From assembly GCA_947631985.1 (NCBI GenBank), contig CANRNK010000010.1:1-35055 (forward strand): a DNA stretch of 35,055 bases. The letters are read 5' to 3'. Each line of letters begins with the position of its first letter. The stretch's first letter is position 1. The notes beneath the pieces were generated by a model, which was given only the letters and a program-made list of their open reading frames with translations, was not told the DNA's origin and did no database searches. Source of the stretch: an uncultured Lachnospiraceae bacterium (GTDB lineage Bacteria > Bacillota > Clostridia > Lachnospirales > Lachnospiraceae). Shown in pieces: positions 16,654 through 23,815 of this stretch. Both the position numbers and the translations under genes were made by a program.

Positions 16654-18342
16654 CTATTCATTGACATATGTGTTTAGTAATGGCCAAACATCAGGCGTCT
16701 CAAGTCCCAGCTTCCACGCAGCGACACCACCAAGATTATATTTCCTCATGATATTTAACTTCACTTCTAAGGAAGCTGCATCTTCGAGCCACACCTGGTA
16801 TAACGTATTTTCCTGATTTATTTCAGCATAGTTCTGGCATGTCTCTTCATCCCATGAAATTTCAGCGCCTTTTGAAGTCATAAAAGATTCTGCAATCCCC
16901 ATCGCAACACTGTCTGCCTTTATTTCTGTTCCAGCCGTAGACCAGATTCTTGTATAGAAGGGAACCGCATTGATTACCTTTTCAGAGGGAACTTCTGCTA
17001 CCGTATTGATTATTCCCTCTTCAACAAAATTAATAGAAGCAACCGACCCTGCTTTATTTCCTCCTGCATAATGCTCATCATATCCCATTATGATAAGGTA
17101 ATCAGCAAATATTCCCTGCTCACTCCGATGATAATGCGCAGAATAATCTTTAGGAACATAATTATCCACTGACAAAACCAATGCATTTGCTCTACATGCT
17201 ACAGAAAGTTCTCTTACAAACTGGATAAAATCTTCTCCTGTATCCTCATTGAGACTTTCAAAGTCGAGATTGATTCCATCAATTCCATATTCTTTCGCTG
17301 TGTTTACAAGGTTTTGTATCAAATACGTTCTTTTAGATGTATAGGATAAAATCTCTTTCGTTGTAATATCCGGGCTGAAATTATCAATCAAAGCCCATAC
17401 TTCCATCCCCATTGCATGTGCCTGATTTACATACTCCACAGATGCAAGGTTTGAGAAATTCCCTTCGTTATCAATTAGAGATAACCAGGTTGGCGATATT
17501 ACATTGACACCCGAAGCGTTCACCATCATTTCAGCCAAATAGGTATTCGCAGTCGCATTCGTAACCTGATGCCACACCAGATTGATTTTGTGATCTCTTG
17601 TAAGGCTTGAAAACACCTGTTCCTGGACTTCTTCAATTGGTTCCGTCTCTTGCGTTCTTTCCTTCATTAATCTTTTATTTTCTACATAACCAATCAAAGA
17701 ATCTGTTGTCTTGACTTTTGACCATTTCTCCATTTTTTCCAGAATAATAACAGTCTCATTTTTTTTCAGGTCTTTCAGAATTTCACTCTTGATGCCGCCA
17801 AGAACTCTCACAGCAGTATCTTTCTTAATCTCAGCTACCTGTCTTTGTGACCACTGGTTATCAATCTGTATTCTGGATGGGTTGTCAAATACTTCATAAG
17901 ATAAGTTTGAGTATTTTTTGAGATATTCTATCGCTATATATAGATTTTCTCCCTCTAAAATGGATATTGGATACTCCGCTTCAACTGTTTCAGACGTTGA
18001 ACTATAAGTGTTCGAACCCACAATATTCGTGACCGTTTCCGTCGGACCCGTATATAAAAGATAACCCTCATTTACATCAAAATAGAATCTGTCATTAAAA
18101 TATTCTTGAACCAGGTTAAATTCAAGATATGCCACATCGTCTATTATTTTTGCTTTCTGCTCAAGAATCTCGTCTTGAAGCATAATCGCTGTTTCGTTTT
18201 CAGAAATATTAAAATATTCAAATAAATCTGCTCTTTCTTTTGAATAAGAGTATTTTTCAATTATTTTCATTCCATAAGTTGCTACTATCGTGATTATAAT
18301 CAAGACGATTGCAGCGATAACTGGAATTATTTTTTTCTTCAT
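16654..18342 (-). CDS. Membrane-anchored GH18 glycosidase with SH3-like domain
   Basis: A 562-residue protein. An N-terminal membrane anchor (IIPVIAAIVLIIITIVATYG) is followed by a region like the copper-amine-oxidase N-terminal repeat (about residues 60-170), a bacterial SH3-like segment (DTAVRVLGGIKSEILKDLKK...VIGYVENKRLM type, about 175-230), and a GH18 barrel from about 250. The catalytic motif is DGINLDFE, with the acid Glu and Asn in place of the first inner Asp of DxxDxDxE, as in YaaH/SleL-like spore and cell-wall GH18 enzymes. It probably acts outside the membrane on N-acetylglucosamine-containing polymer. The start was moved from TTG 18348 to ATG 18342, which is 9 bp from AGGAGG. It is a single gene with a palindrome at its promoter. 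Confidence 0.88.
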   Translation of the reverse strand: MKKKIIPVIAAIVLIIITIVATYGMKIIEKYSYSKERADLFEYFNISENETAIMLQDEILEQKAKIIDDVAYLEFNLVQEYFNDRFYFDVNEGYLLYTGPTETVTNIVGSNTYSSTSETVEAEYPISILEGENLYIAIEYLKKYSNLSYEVFDNPSRIQIDNQWSQRQVAEIKKDTAVRVLGGIKSEILKDLKKNETVIILEKMEKWSKVKTTDSLIGYVENKRLMKERTQETEPIEEVQEQVFSSLTRDHKINLVWHQVTNATANTYLAEMMVNASGVNVISPTWLSLIDNEGNFSNLASVEYVNQAHAMGMEVWALIDNFSPDITTKEILSYTSKRTYLIQNLVNTAKEYGIDGINLDFESLNEDTGEDFIQFVRELSVACRANALVLSVDNYVPKDYSAHYHRSEQGIFADYLIIMGYDEHYAGGNKAGSVASINFVEEGIINTVAEVPSEKVINAVPFYTRIWSTAGTEIKADSVAMGIAESFMTSKGAEISWDEETCQNYAEINQENTLYQVWLEDAASLEVKLNIMRKYNLGGVAAWKLGLETPDVWPLLNTYVNE

Positions 18343-18370
18343 GCCCAATTACCTCCTGACCGTCATTATT

Positions 18371-18387
18371 ATAACAGAATCTGTTAT
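18371..18387. promoter_or_regulatory. Palindrome at GH18 promoter
   Basis: ATAACAGAATCTGTTAT: 7-bp perfect arms around 3 bp, overlapping a minus-strand TATAAT 24-29 bp upstream of the start codon. It is also bracketed by a direct repeat CGTCATTATT. A candidate operator for an unknown regulator. Confidence 0.45.
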
Positions 18388-18578
18388 TATCGTCATTATT
18401 CTTTTTTTGTTTTTTTCTTAATTTTGATTTTCACGTTCCCACGTTCCCGCATCCTGAAATAATTAATTCCTCTTCATTCTGCACCATTGTACCGCATGGA
18501 GGGGCTTCCATTTACAGTGCAATATTCCCTGTGAAAATCATACTTTGGCTTATAATAGTTTTTAAGATTTAGATTGCT

Positions 18579-18870
18579 CTAAAAAAAATTTACTCTGTCA
18601 TATCTTAGTTCTCTTAGCTGACCCGAGTCATCCAACACATAATCTGCCATATAAACCGCTCCATGCTCCTGGCAACACCGAATCGTGATTTCTTCCGGCG
18701 ACGATATTCTACCTTCAAAATAGAGCATGACTCCACCATAGACAAACCATTTAAGTCTGGCGTACTCCTCTAGCTGATTTCTTTTTAAACTTAAAATGTC
18801 TGGTAACCCCCCGTCTTATCAGCTGTAGACCAAAAGGAATTGTGATATATTCCGCACTACTGATATTCAT
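18579..18870 (-). pseudogene. Frameshifted small hypothetical gene
   Basis: Too broken for the ORF track. On the minus strand ATG 18870 opens MNISSAEYITIPFGLQLIRR. A run of six G then shifts the frame, and the adjacent frame continues GLPDILSLKRNQLEEYARLK through FEGRISSPEEITIRCCQEHG to a TAG at 18579. Removing one G gives a continuous reading frame of about 96 residues with protein-like composition. I do not recognise the family. It may be a decaying gene, a homopolymer sequencing error, or phase variation at the G-run. No clear ribosome site precedes the ATG, which lowers confidence. Confidence 0.5.
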
Positions 18871-19284
18871 AATTTTACGAATAATGACGATAAATAAAAT
18901 AACAGCTTAGAGATGTCTGGATTTGCATCAAAAAAAATCCTGTCATGTTTTGAATTGTATAAAATTGTTGGAATTTAGTTTGGAAATAAAATTTGATTTC
19001 GCGAACAGACACGTACGCCTGTAAGACAATACCCCTATGATAGAATTCTTAGGGATTAAGATAGGAAGACAAACTTCCCTTTTTGAAATGTAGAACTAGC
19101 CTGCTGTAGAAAACAGCGGAACTTATTTGCAGCAAGTCTGCAACCACTCGTTCTTGCCTCCTAACCGATACCGATTATCCAAGAACATCTCTAGAAATAT
19201 TATATTCATATTTGCATAAAAATTCAAGACATTTCTTAAATTTTTTTAAAAAATATGAAATTTTTGAAACTGACCCAGGTGCTA
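18871..19284. other. Intergenic region with clustered hairpins, no gene assigned
   Basis: No convincing protein gene. Between about 19031 and 19145 several short perfect hairpins follow one another: CCCTA/TAGGG, GGAAG/CTTCC followed by T5, GCTGT/ACAGC, and TTGCAG/CTGCAA. A TTGGA/TCCAA pair could close the whole block (18969-19182). This looks like a structured RNA, but I could not match it to 6S, tmRNA, SRP, RNase P or a known riboswitch. On the minus strand a TTAGGAGG with a 32-codon GTG ORF is also present. Confidence 0.35.
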
Positions 19285-19311
19285 TTGACTAAAGATTGTT
19301 TAAAGTATAAT
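19285..19311 (+). promoter_or_regulatory. Promoter of mecA
   Basis: TTGACT then TATAAT at 15 bp (or TAATAT at 17 bp), about 95 bp upstream of the mecA ATG. Confidence 0.55.
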
Positions 19312-19403
19312 ATCATCATATATTACAAAGCTATTGGTAATCTGGTGTTTCAGTCACGGTACCTATTCACTGTTCTTAGCACAAAAGAAAAGGATGTGAT
19401 ACT

Positions 19404-20192
19404 ATGAAGATTGAAAAAGTGAATGACCATCAAATACGTTGTACCTTAACAAAAGCAGATCTTGCTGATCGGGAACTTAAAATCAGCGAGCTGGCATACG
19501 GAACCGATAAGGCAAAAACATTATTTCGAGATATGATGCAACAGGCTGCTTTTGAATTTGGTTTTGAGGCGGAAGATATCCCACTTATGATAGAGGCTAT
19601 TCCTTTGAATTCAGAGTGTATCGTTCTCATAATTACAAAAGTCGAGGATCCTGAAGAGCTTGATACCAGATTCTCTAAGTTTGCCCCCTCAGTTCACGAC
19701 ACAGATGGAAACCCTGACGAAGCATCGAATGTTGTTTCTGAAGGTGCTGATGATGTTCTCGATTTGTTTAAGAGAATACATGAAAGTAATTTTATAGATG
19801 TTCCTTCCAAAGAAGTAAGTTCTAATTCTTCTACGGATTCTGTAAAAGAAAACGAAATACCTGTAGCAGATGAACTTTTAGAAGAAAAACCAATTTTGGA
19901 TTTGACAAAAGTATATCTGTTAGACACTCTGGATTCTGTGACGAAATTATCCCGCGTTTTAAAATTTTACTATCAAGGTTCCAATTCATTATATAAGAAT
20001 AAACAAACAGGAGCATATACTCTTGTTATATCAAAAAGCGGACATACACCTGAGGAATTCAATAAGATTTGTAATATAATATCTGAATACGCAGCTCCCG
20101 AACGTTTTACACTCGCTGGGGAAGCATATTTAGAAGAGCATTTTGAACCGGTAATTAAAAATACTGCTGTTCAGTCATTTGCTTTAATCTAA
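19404..20192 (+). CDS. mecA: MecA-family adaptor protein
   Basis: A 262-residue MecA/YpbH-type adaptor. The N-terminal domain (MKIEKVNDHQIRCTLTKADL, FEAEDIPLMIEAIPL) recognises substrates. An acidic, low-complexity linker (about residues 85-160) connects to the C-terminal domain (SVTKLSRVLKFYYQGSNSLY to the end), which in Bacillus binds ClpC. It delivers proteins to the ClpCP protease. It is monocistronic, with its own promoter and a perfect intrinsic terminator. In clostridia MecA targets are poorly known. Length is slightly above the Bacillus protein (218), mostly because of the linker. Confidence 0.92.
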   Translation: MKIEKVNDHQIRCTLTKADLADRELKISELAYGTDKAKTLFRDMMQQAAFEFGFEAEDIPLMIEAIPLNSECIVLIITKVEDPEELDTRFSKFAPSVHDTDGNPDEASNVVSEGADDVLDLFKRIHESNFIDVPSKEVSSNSSTDSVKENEIPVADELLEEKPILDLTKVYLLDTLDSVTKLSRVLKFYYQGSNSLYKNKQTGAYTLVISKSGHTPEEFNKICNIISEYAAPERFTLAGEAYLEEHFEPVIKNTAVQSFALI

Positions 20193-20193
20193 C

Positions 20194-20222
20194 AAAAAAG
20201 GCCGGTAAATCCGGCCTTTTTC
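20194..20222. terminator. Terminator after mecA
   Basis: AAAAAAGGCCGG-TAAAT-CCGGCCTTTTTT: a perfect GC-rich stem with flanking A and T runs. It may also serve the convergent DUF1858 gene. Confidence 0.92.
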
Positions 20223-20253
20223 TTGTTTAAAGATTATTTTTCATAAACTAGCT

Positions 20254-20445
20254 TTAAAGTGCATTGATTTTTGACATCAATACGTTGACATCCATCCCGT
20301 GAACCATAGCTGCTTCTTCTAACGTTTCTCCTTGCGCAGATGGGCACCCAAGGCAATGCATTCCCGCTTCCATAAGGATTGGAGCAACTGCAGGGTTTGT
20401 TCTAAGCATTTCACCAATTGTCATATCTTTACTAATTGCTGACAT
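20254..20445 (-). CDS. DUF1858 small protein
   Basis: A 63-residue protein matching DUF1858: [20 protein letters not shown] followed by a cysteine pair C31-x2-C34 in [27 protein letters not shown] precedes the ATG. Such small proteins are common in anaerobes, alone or fused to hybrid-cluster or disulfide-type redox proteins; the function is unknown. It is divergent from the pyruvate formate-lyase operon and shares its 313-bp intergenic region, so a redox or anaerobic role would fit (inference). Confidence 0.85.
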   Translation of the reverse strand: MSAISKDMTIGEMLRTNPAVAPILMEAGMHCLGCPSAQGETLEEAAMVHGMDVNVLMSKINAL

Positions 20446-20630
20446 TACCGTTACCTCCTAATTAATTAAATAATAACGAATATAAATTTTTAAAATTCGA
20501 TTTTTAAAGTATATTCCTTTTTCGTGTTTAATGCAACTCGTATGATTCATCTTTTTTACATTGCCCTTCGCATTAGATTTTCACAGTGTTTTCAAATGAT
20601 TTTGTACCCCAAAAAGAACATTCCCATCTA

Positions 20631-20659
20631 TTGACGCTGTTAATTAATTAACATATAAT
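20631..20659 (+). promoter_or_regulatory. pfl promoter
   Basis: TTGACG, exactly 17 bp, TATAAT, 100 bp upstream of the PFL start codon: a near-perfect sigma-A promoter. Sixteen of the 17 spacer bases form a palindrome (see operator). Confidence 0.85.
20638..20653. promoter_or_regulatory. Rex-like operator in pfl promoter
   Basis: TGTTAATTAATTAACA is a perfect 16-bp palindrome and matches the core of the clostridial Rex consensus TTGTTAAnnnnTTAACAA. It lies between -35 and -10, where a bound repressor would exclude RNA polymerase. Rex senses NADH/NAD+, so derepression at high NADH would suit a fermentation gene. Rex itself is not in this window. Confidence 0.7.
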
Positions 20660-20758
20660 GATTTTTAGTGACAGCTAACAGAAAAAACAATGTAACATCG
20701 TCTTATTTTTGTAAGACATAACAAAACACAATATAATATAAAATAGGAGGCTTTATTA

Positions 20759-22801
20759 ATGAGACCAGAATGGAAAGATTTTGTAGGTGGTAAATGGGAG
20801 CAAGAAATCAATGTCAGAGATTTCATCCAAAAAAACTACACTCCTTATGATGGAGATGATGAATTCCTTGCGGATGCTACCAAAAACACAAATGAGTTAT
20901 GGGCACAAGTAATGGATCTTACAAAAAAGGAAATTGCAGCAGGTGGAGTTCTTGATATGGATACTCACATCGTATCTACAATCTCCTCACATGGCGCTGG
21001 ATACCTAGACAAAAGCAAAGAAACTATTGTTGGTTTCCAGACCGACAAACCTTTCAAACGTTCCATGCAGCCTTACGGTGGTATCCGTATGGCAGAAAAA
21101 GCTTGTTCAGACAATGGATATGAAGTAGACCCTGCAATCAGCGAATTTTTCTCAACACATAGAAAGACACATAACGCAGGCTGTTTTGATGGTTATAATG
21201 ATGATATGAAAGCTTGTCGTTCAAGTCACGTCATCACAGGTCTTCCTGATGCTTATGGACGTGGACGTATCATTGGCGATTACAGACGTATTGCTTTATA
21301 TGGTATTGACAGATTAATCGAAGACAAAATCGAGCAAAAGAATTCTACAGGTCGTGTTATGACTGATGAAGTGATTCGTCTACGCGAAGAAATCTCCGAA
21401 CAAATTGTTGCATTAAAAGAAATGAAAAAAATGGCTACAGCATATGGCTGTGATATTTCTAAACCTGCTGCAAACGTACAGGAAGCAATTCAGTTTACCT
21501 ATTTTGGATATCTTGCTGCAGTAAAAGAACAAAATGGTGCCGCAATGTCACTTGGACGTACCTCAACTTTCATTGATTGTTTTGCAGAAAGAGATCTTGC
21601 AAACGGAACTTTTACGGAAGAACAGGTTCAGGAATTTATTGATCATTTCGTTATGAAGTTAAGATGTATCAAATTTGCACGTACACCTGAATACAATCAG
21701 ATTTTTGCCGGAGATCCTGTTTGGGTTACTGAATCCATCGCAGGTGTTGGTGTTGATGGCCGCCATATGGTAACAAAAATGTCATATCGTTACCTTCATA
21801 CACTGATCAACTTAGGTGCTTCCCCAGAACCAAACCTTACAGTTTTATGGTCAACAAGATTACCAGAAAACTTTAAAAGATTCTGTGCTAAGATTTCTAT
21901 TGCTACTTCTTCTATCCAGTACGAAAATGACGACCTCATGAGAGTGACTCATGGAGATGATTACGGAATCGCATGCTGTGTATCCTCTATGATTATCGGT
22001 AAACAAATGCAGTTCTTCGGAGCTCGCGCAAATCTTGCAAAATGTATGTTGTATGCTTTAAACGGTGGTGTAGATGAAGTTTCACGAAAACAGGTTGGTC
22101 CAAAATATCGTCCCGTAGCCGGAGAAGTTCTTGAATATAACGATGTAATTGGCAAATTTGACGACATGATGGAATGGCTTGCAGATGTTTATGTAAACAC
22201 ATTGAATGTGATTCATTATATGCATGATAAATATTGCTATGAAAGAGCACAGATGGCGTTACATGACAGAGATGTTCTTCGTTATTTTGCAACAGGTATT
22301 GCAGGTCTTTCCGTTGTTACAGATTCCTTATGTGCGATTAAGTATGCATCGGTAAAACCAATCAGAGATGAAGATGGAATTATTATCGATTTTGAAACAA
22401 CAGGTGATTTTCCAAAATACGGTAATGATGATGATCGTGCTGACCAGATTGCACATGATCTTGTATCTAAATTCATGAAGATGATTAGAAGACATCACAC
22501 ATACAGAAACGGATTCCCTACTATGTCAGTTCTTACCATTACTTCAAACGTAACTTATGGTAAAGCTACAGGTAACACACCAGATGGTCGTGTAAAAGGT
22601 CAGCCATTCGCACCAGGTGCAAACCCAATGCACGGACGTGATACACACGGTGCTATCGCTTCTCTTGCTTCTGTAACAAAGCTTCCTTTCCAGGATGCAC
22701 AGGATGGTATTTCTAATACCTTTACAATTATCCCAGGTGCTCTCGGAAAAGATGATCAGGTATTTGCAGGCGATCTTGATATCGAATTAGACTTAAACTA
22801 A
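20759..22801 (+). CDS. pflB: Pyruvate formate-lyase barrel protein lacking glycyl radical domain
   Basis: A 680-residue protein that follows E. coli PflB closely from the N-terminus ([36 protein letters not shown]) through the active-site pair Cys406-Cys407 ([10 protein letters not shown]) and on to the pre-C-terminal GANPMHGRD and GALGKDDQV. It stops where the C-terminal glycyl radical domain should begin; full-length PFL is about 750-760 residues and carries RVSGYA near the end. That domain is encoded separately at 23079-23324. The stop is clean, followed by a new gene. The enzyme converts pyruvate plus CoA to acetyl-CoA plus formate. AGGAGG precedes the ATG, and a Rex-like site controls the promoter. 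I infer a two-polypeptide enzyme. Confidence 0.95.
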   Translation: MRPEWKDFVGGKWEQEINVRDFIQKNYTPYDGDDEFLADATKNTNELWAQVMDLTKKEIAAGGVLDMDTHIVSTISSHGAGYLDKSKETIVGFQTDKPFKRSMQPYGGIRMAEKACSDNGYEVDPAISEFFSTHRKTHNAGCFDGYNDDMKACRSSHVITGLPDAYGRGRIIGDYRRIALYGIDRLIEDKIEQKNSTGRVMTDEVIRLREEISEQIVALKEMKKMATAYGCDISKPAANVQEAIQFTYFGYLAAVKEQNGAAMSLGRTSTFIDCFAERDLANGTFTEEQVQEFIDHFVMKLRCIKFARTPEYNQIFAGDPVWVTESIAGVGVDGRHMVTKMSYRYLHTLINLGASPEPNLTVLWSTRLPENFKRFCAKISIATSSIQYENDDLMRVTHGDDYGIACCVSSMIIGKQMQFFGARANLAKCMLYALNGGVDEVSRKQVGPKYRPVAGEVLEYNDVIGKFDDMMEWLADVYVNTLNVIHYMHDKYCYERAQMALHDRDVLRYFATGIAGLSVVTDSLCAIKYASVKPIRDEDGIIIDFETTGDFPKYGNDDDRADQIAHDLVSKFMKMIRRHHTYRNGFPTMSVLTITSNVTYGKATGNTPDGRVKGQPFAPGANPMHGRDTHGAIASLASVTKLPFQDAQDGISNTFTIIPGALGKDDQVFAGDLDIELDLN

Positions 22802-22854
22802 TCTACTTGTAACTAACAACTATTTTTCTTTCCCCCAGAATAGGATGGTGCTGT

Positions 22855-23058
22855 ATGGATCAAAAAAATATGATTGATGATTTGGTAGCAATGCTTGATG
22901 CAGGAATTTCCAAAGGAGTAGGTCATGTTAATGTGGATTTCGACGATACATTGAATGAGTCTAAATCGGTTCAGACAATGGGATGTACTGATTGTTCCAG
23001 AACTCCAACAGCATGTAGTATTCCTACTCTTCAACAAGGGTTAGACGATTATCGATAA
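22855..23058 (+). CDS. Cys-rich paralog of the glycyl radical domain N-terminus
   Basis: A 67-residue protein between the PFL barrel and radical-domain genes, 53 bp and 20 bp from them. Residues 7-29 ([20 protein letters not shown]...) align without gaps to the start of the downstream 81-residue radical domain ([20 protein letters not shown]...), about 11 of 23 identical. After that the sequences diverge: there is no RVSGY glycyl loop, and instead C44-x2-C47-x6-C54 and the tail [13 protein letters not shown]. It cannot carry the radical. Possible roles, all inference: a metal- or oxygen-responsive cap of the PFL barrel, an assembly or protective factor, or an inhibitor competing with the radical domain. 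I know of no named family. Its start has AGGATGG upstream. Confidence 0.8.
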   Translation: MDQKNMIDDLVAMLDAGISKGVGHVNVDFDDTLNESKSVQTMGCTDCSRTPTACSIPTLQQGLDDYR

Positions 23059-23078
23059 AAATTATAGGAGGTAATACT

Positions 23079-23324
23079 ATGTCACAGACAAGCCAAGCAC
23101 AGATAGATAATTTAGTATCATTATTAGATGGATATGCAACAAAAGGTGGCCACCACTTAAATGTTAATGTATTAAACAGAGATATGTTATTAGATGCACA
23201 GCAGCATCCCGAAAACTATCCTCAGCTTACAATTCGTGTATCTGGATATGCTGTTAACTTTGTTAAATTGACTAAGGAACAGCAGAATGATGTTATCAAC
23301 CGTACTTTTCACGAAACAATCTAA
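23079..23324 (+). CDS. Stand-alone PFL glycyl radical domain (GrcA-like)
   Basis: An 81-residue protein equal to the C-terminal domain of [21 protein letters not shown], then [19 protein letters not shown] and the usual ending FHETI. Gly56 in RVSGYAV is the expected glycyl radical residue. It resembles E. coli YfiD/GrcA, the spare part that repairs oxygen-cut PFL. Here, however, the main PFL gene lacks this domain, so the small protein should be an obligatory subunit rather than a spare. A strong AGGAGG lies before the ATG, and it is the last gene before a terminator. It must be activated by the PFL activase encoded 1.6 kb downstream. Confidence 0.95.
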   Translation: MSQTSQAQIDNLVSLLDGYATKGGHHLNVNVLNRDMLLDAQQHPENYPQLTIRVSGYAVNFVKLTKEQQNDVINRTFHETI

Positions 23325-23345
23325 GTATCGAATAAGAAGCTTTTC

Positions 23346-23378
23346 ACTCCAGGCATAAATTTGCCTGGAGTTTTTTTT
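23346..23378 (+). terminator. Terminator of pfl operon
   Basis: ACTCCAGGCA-TAAATT-TGCCTGGAGT followed by T8: perfect stem and U-tract directly after the radical-domain gene. Confidence 0.95.
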
Positions 23379-23388
23379 ATAAAATTAC

Positions 23389-23417
23389 TTGACCTGTCGT
23401 AGTAATCATGCTATATT
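23389..23417 (+). promoter_or_regulatory. Promoter of padR operon
   Basis: TTGACC, 17-bp spacer, TATATT, 70 bp upstream of the padR start. The spacer begins with one copy of the TGTCGTAGTA repeat. Confidence 0.75.
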
Positions 23418-23466
23418 AATACTACGCCAGACGTAGTATGATTGTCGTAGTACATCTGTCGTAGTA
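23395..23466. repeat. CGTAGTA operator repeat cluster
   Basis: Four forward copies of CGTAGTA (starting 23398, 23432, 23446 and 23460; three of them in the longer form TGTCGTAGTA) and one inverted copy (23419-23426) that makes ATACTACG-5-CGTAGTAT. The last three forward copies are exactly 14 bp apart. It spans the padR promoter and leader and is most likely the PadR binding region. Confidence 0.75.
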
Positions 23467-23486
23467 GTTAGAAAGGGGGTTTTGCA

Positions 23487-23813
23487 TTGATCAGTAGTGA
23501 CATCATAAGAGGCTATAACGATACCATGATCCTCTATTTATTACTCCAAGGTGATTCTTATGGATATGAAATCTCTAAGAATATCAAAGAGCAAACAGAA
23601 GAAAAGTATATCATTAAAGAGACAACTCTCTACTCAGCATTTACCAGACTTGAAAAAAATGGGTATATCTCCTCCTATTATAGTGATGAGACAAATGGAA
23701 AGCGCCGAACCTACTATAAGTTAACCGATGAGGGGTTACTTTATTACAAAGAAAAGTGTCAGGAATGGCAACTAACAAAAATCGTTGTTGATAAATTTAT
23801 AAAGGAGATGTGA
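23487..23813 (+). CDS. PadR-family transcriptional regulator
   Basis: A 108-residue PadR regulator with the winged-helix core LLLQGDSYGYEISKNI, ETTLYSAFTRLEKNGYISS and the wing GKRRTYYKLTDEG. It starts at TTG 23487, with AGGGGG about 7 bp upstream. It is encoded 2 bp before a HAAS/DUF1700-like membrane protein, a recurrent pairing in Firmicutes in which the PadR protein represses its own operon and often responds to envelope stress. A cluster of CGTAGTA repeats over the promoter is the probable operator. It interrupts an otherwise PFL-related cluster but has its own transcription unit. Confidence 0.93.
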   Translation: MISSDIIRGYNDTMILYLLLQGDSYGYEISKNIKEQTEEKYIIKETTLYSAFTRLEKNGYISSYYSDETNGKRRTYYKLTDEGLLYYKEKCQEWQLTKIVVDKFIKEM

Positions 23814-23815
23814 AT

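Larger units (their letters stand above)
20446..20758. other. Divergent regulatory region DUF1858 / pfl
   Basis: A 313-bp gene-free stretch. It contains the pfl promoter with the Rex-like palindrome, a leader hairpin GTCTTA-TTTTT-G-TAAGAC (20699-20716), and a second consensus-like TTGTAA-17-TATAAT pair (20710-20737) that would start transcription almost on the ribosome site. Confidence 0.6.

Noticed and set aside
18960-19190. 6S RNA, tmRNA or riboswitch
   Set aside because: No tag-peptide reading frame, no SRP or RNase P core motif, and no riboswitch core recognised. A 6S-like closing stem is too weak to claim without a covariance search.
20710-20737. Second pfl promoter TTGTAA-17-TATAAT
   Set aside because: It would start transcription essentially on the Shine-Dalgarno sequence, leaving almost no leader; probably chance in AT-rich DNA.
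22801-23079. PFL split explained as a simple frameshift of one gene
   Set aside because: The barrel gene ends in its own stop. A different gene with its own start lies between, and the radical-domain ORF has a strong ribosome site and a complete N-terminus, so no single shift rebuilds one protein.
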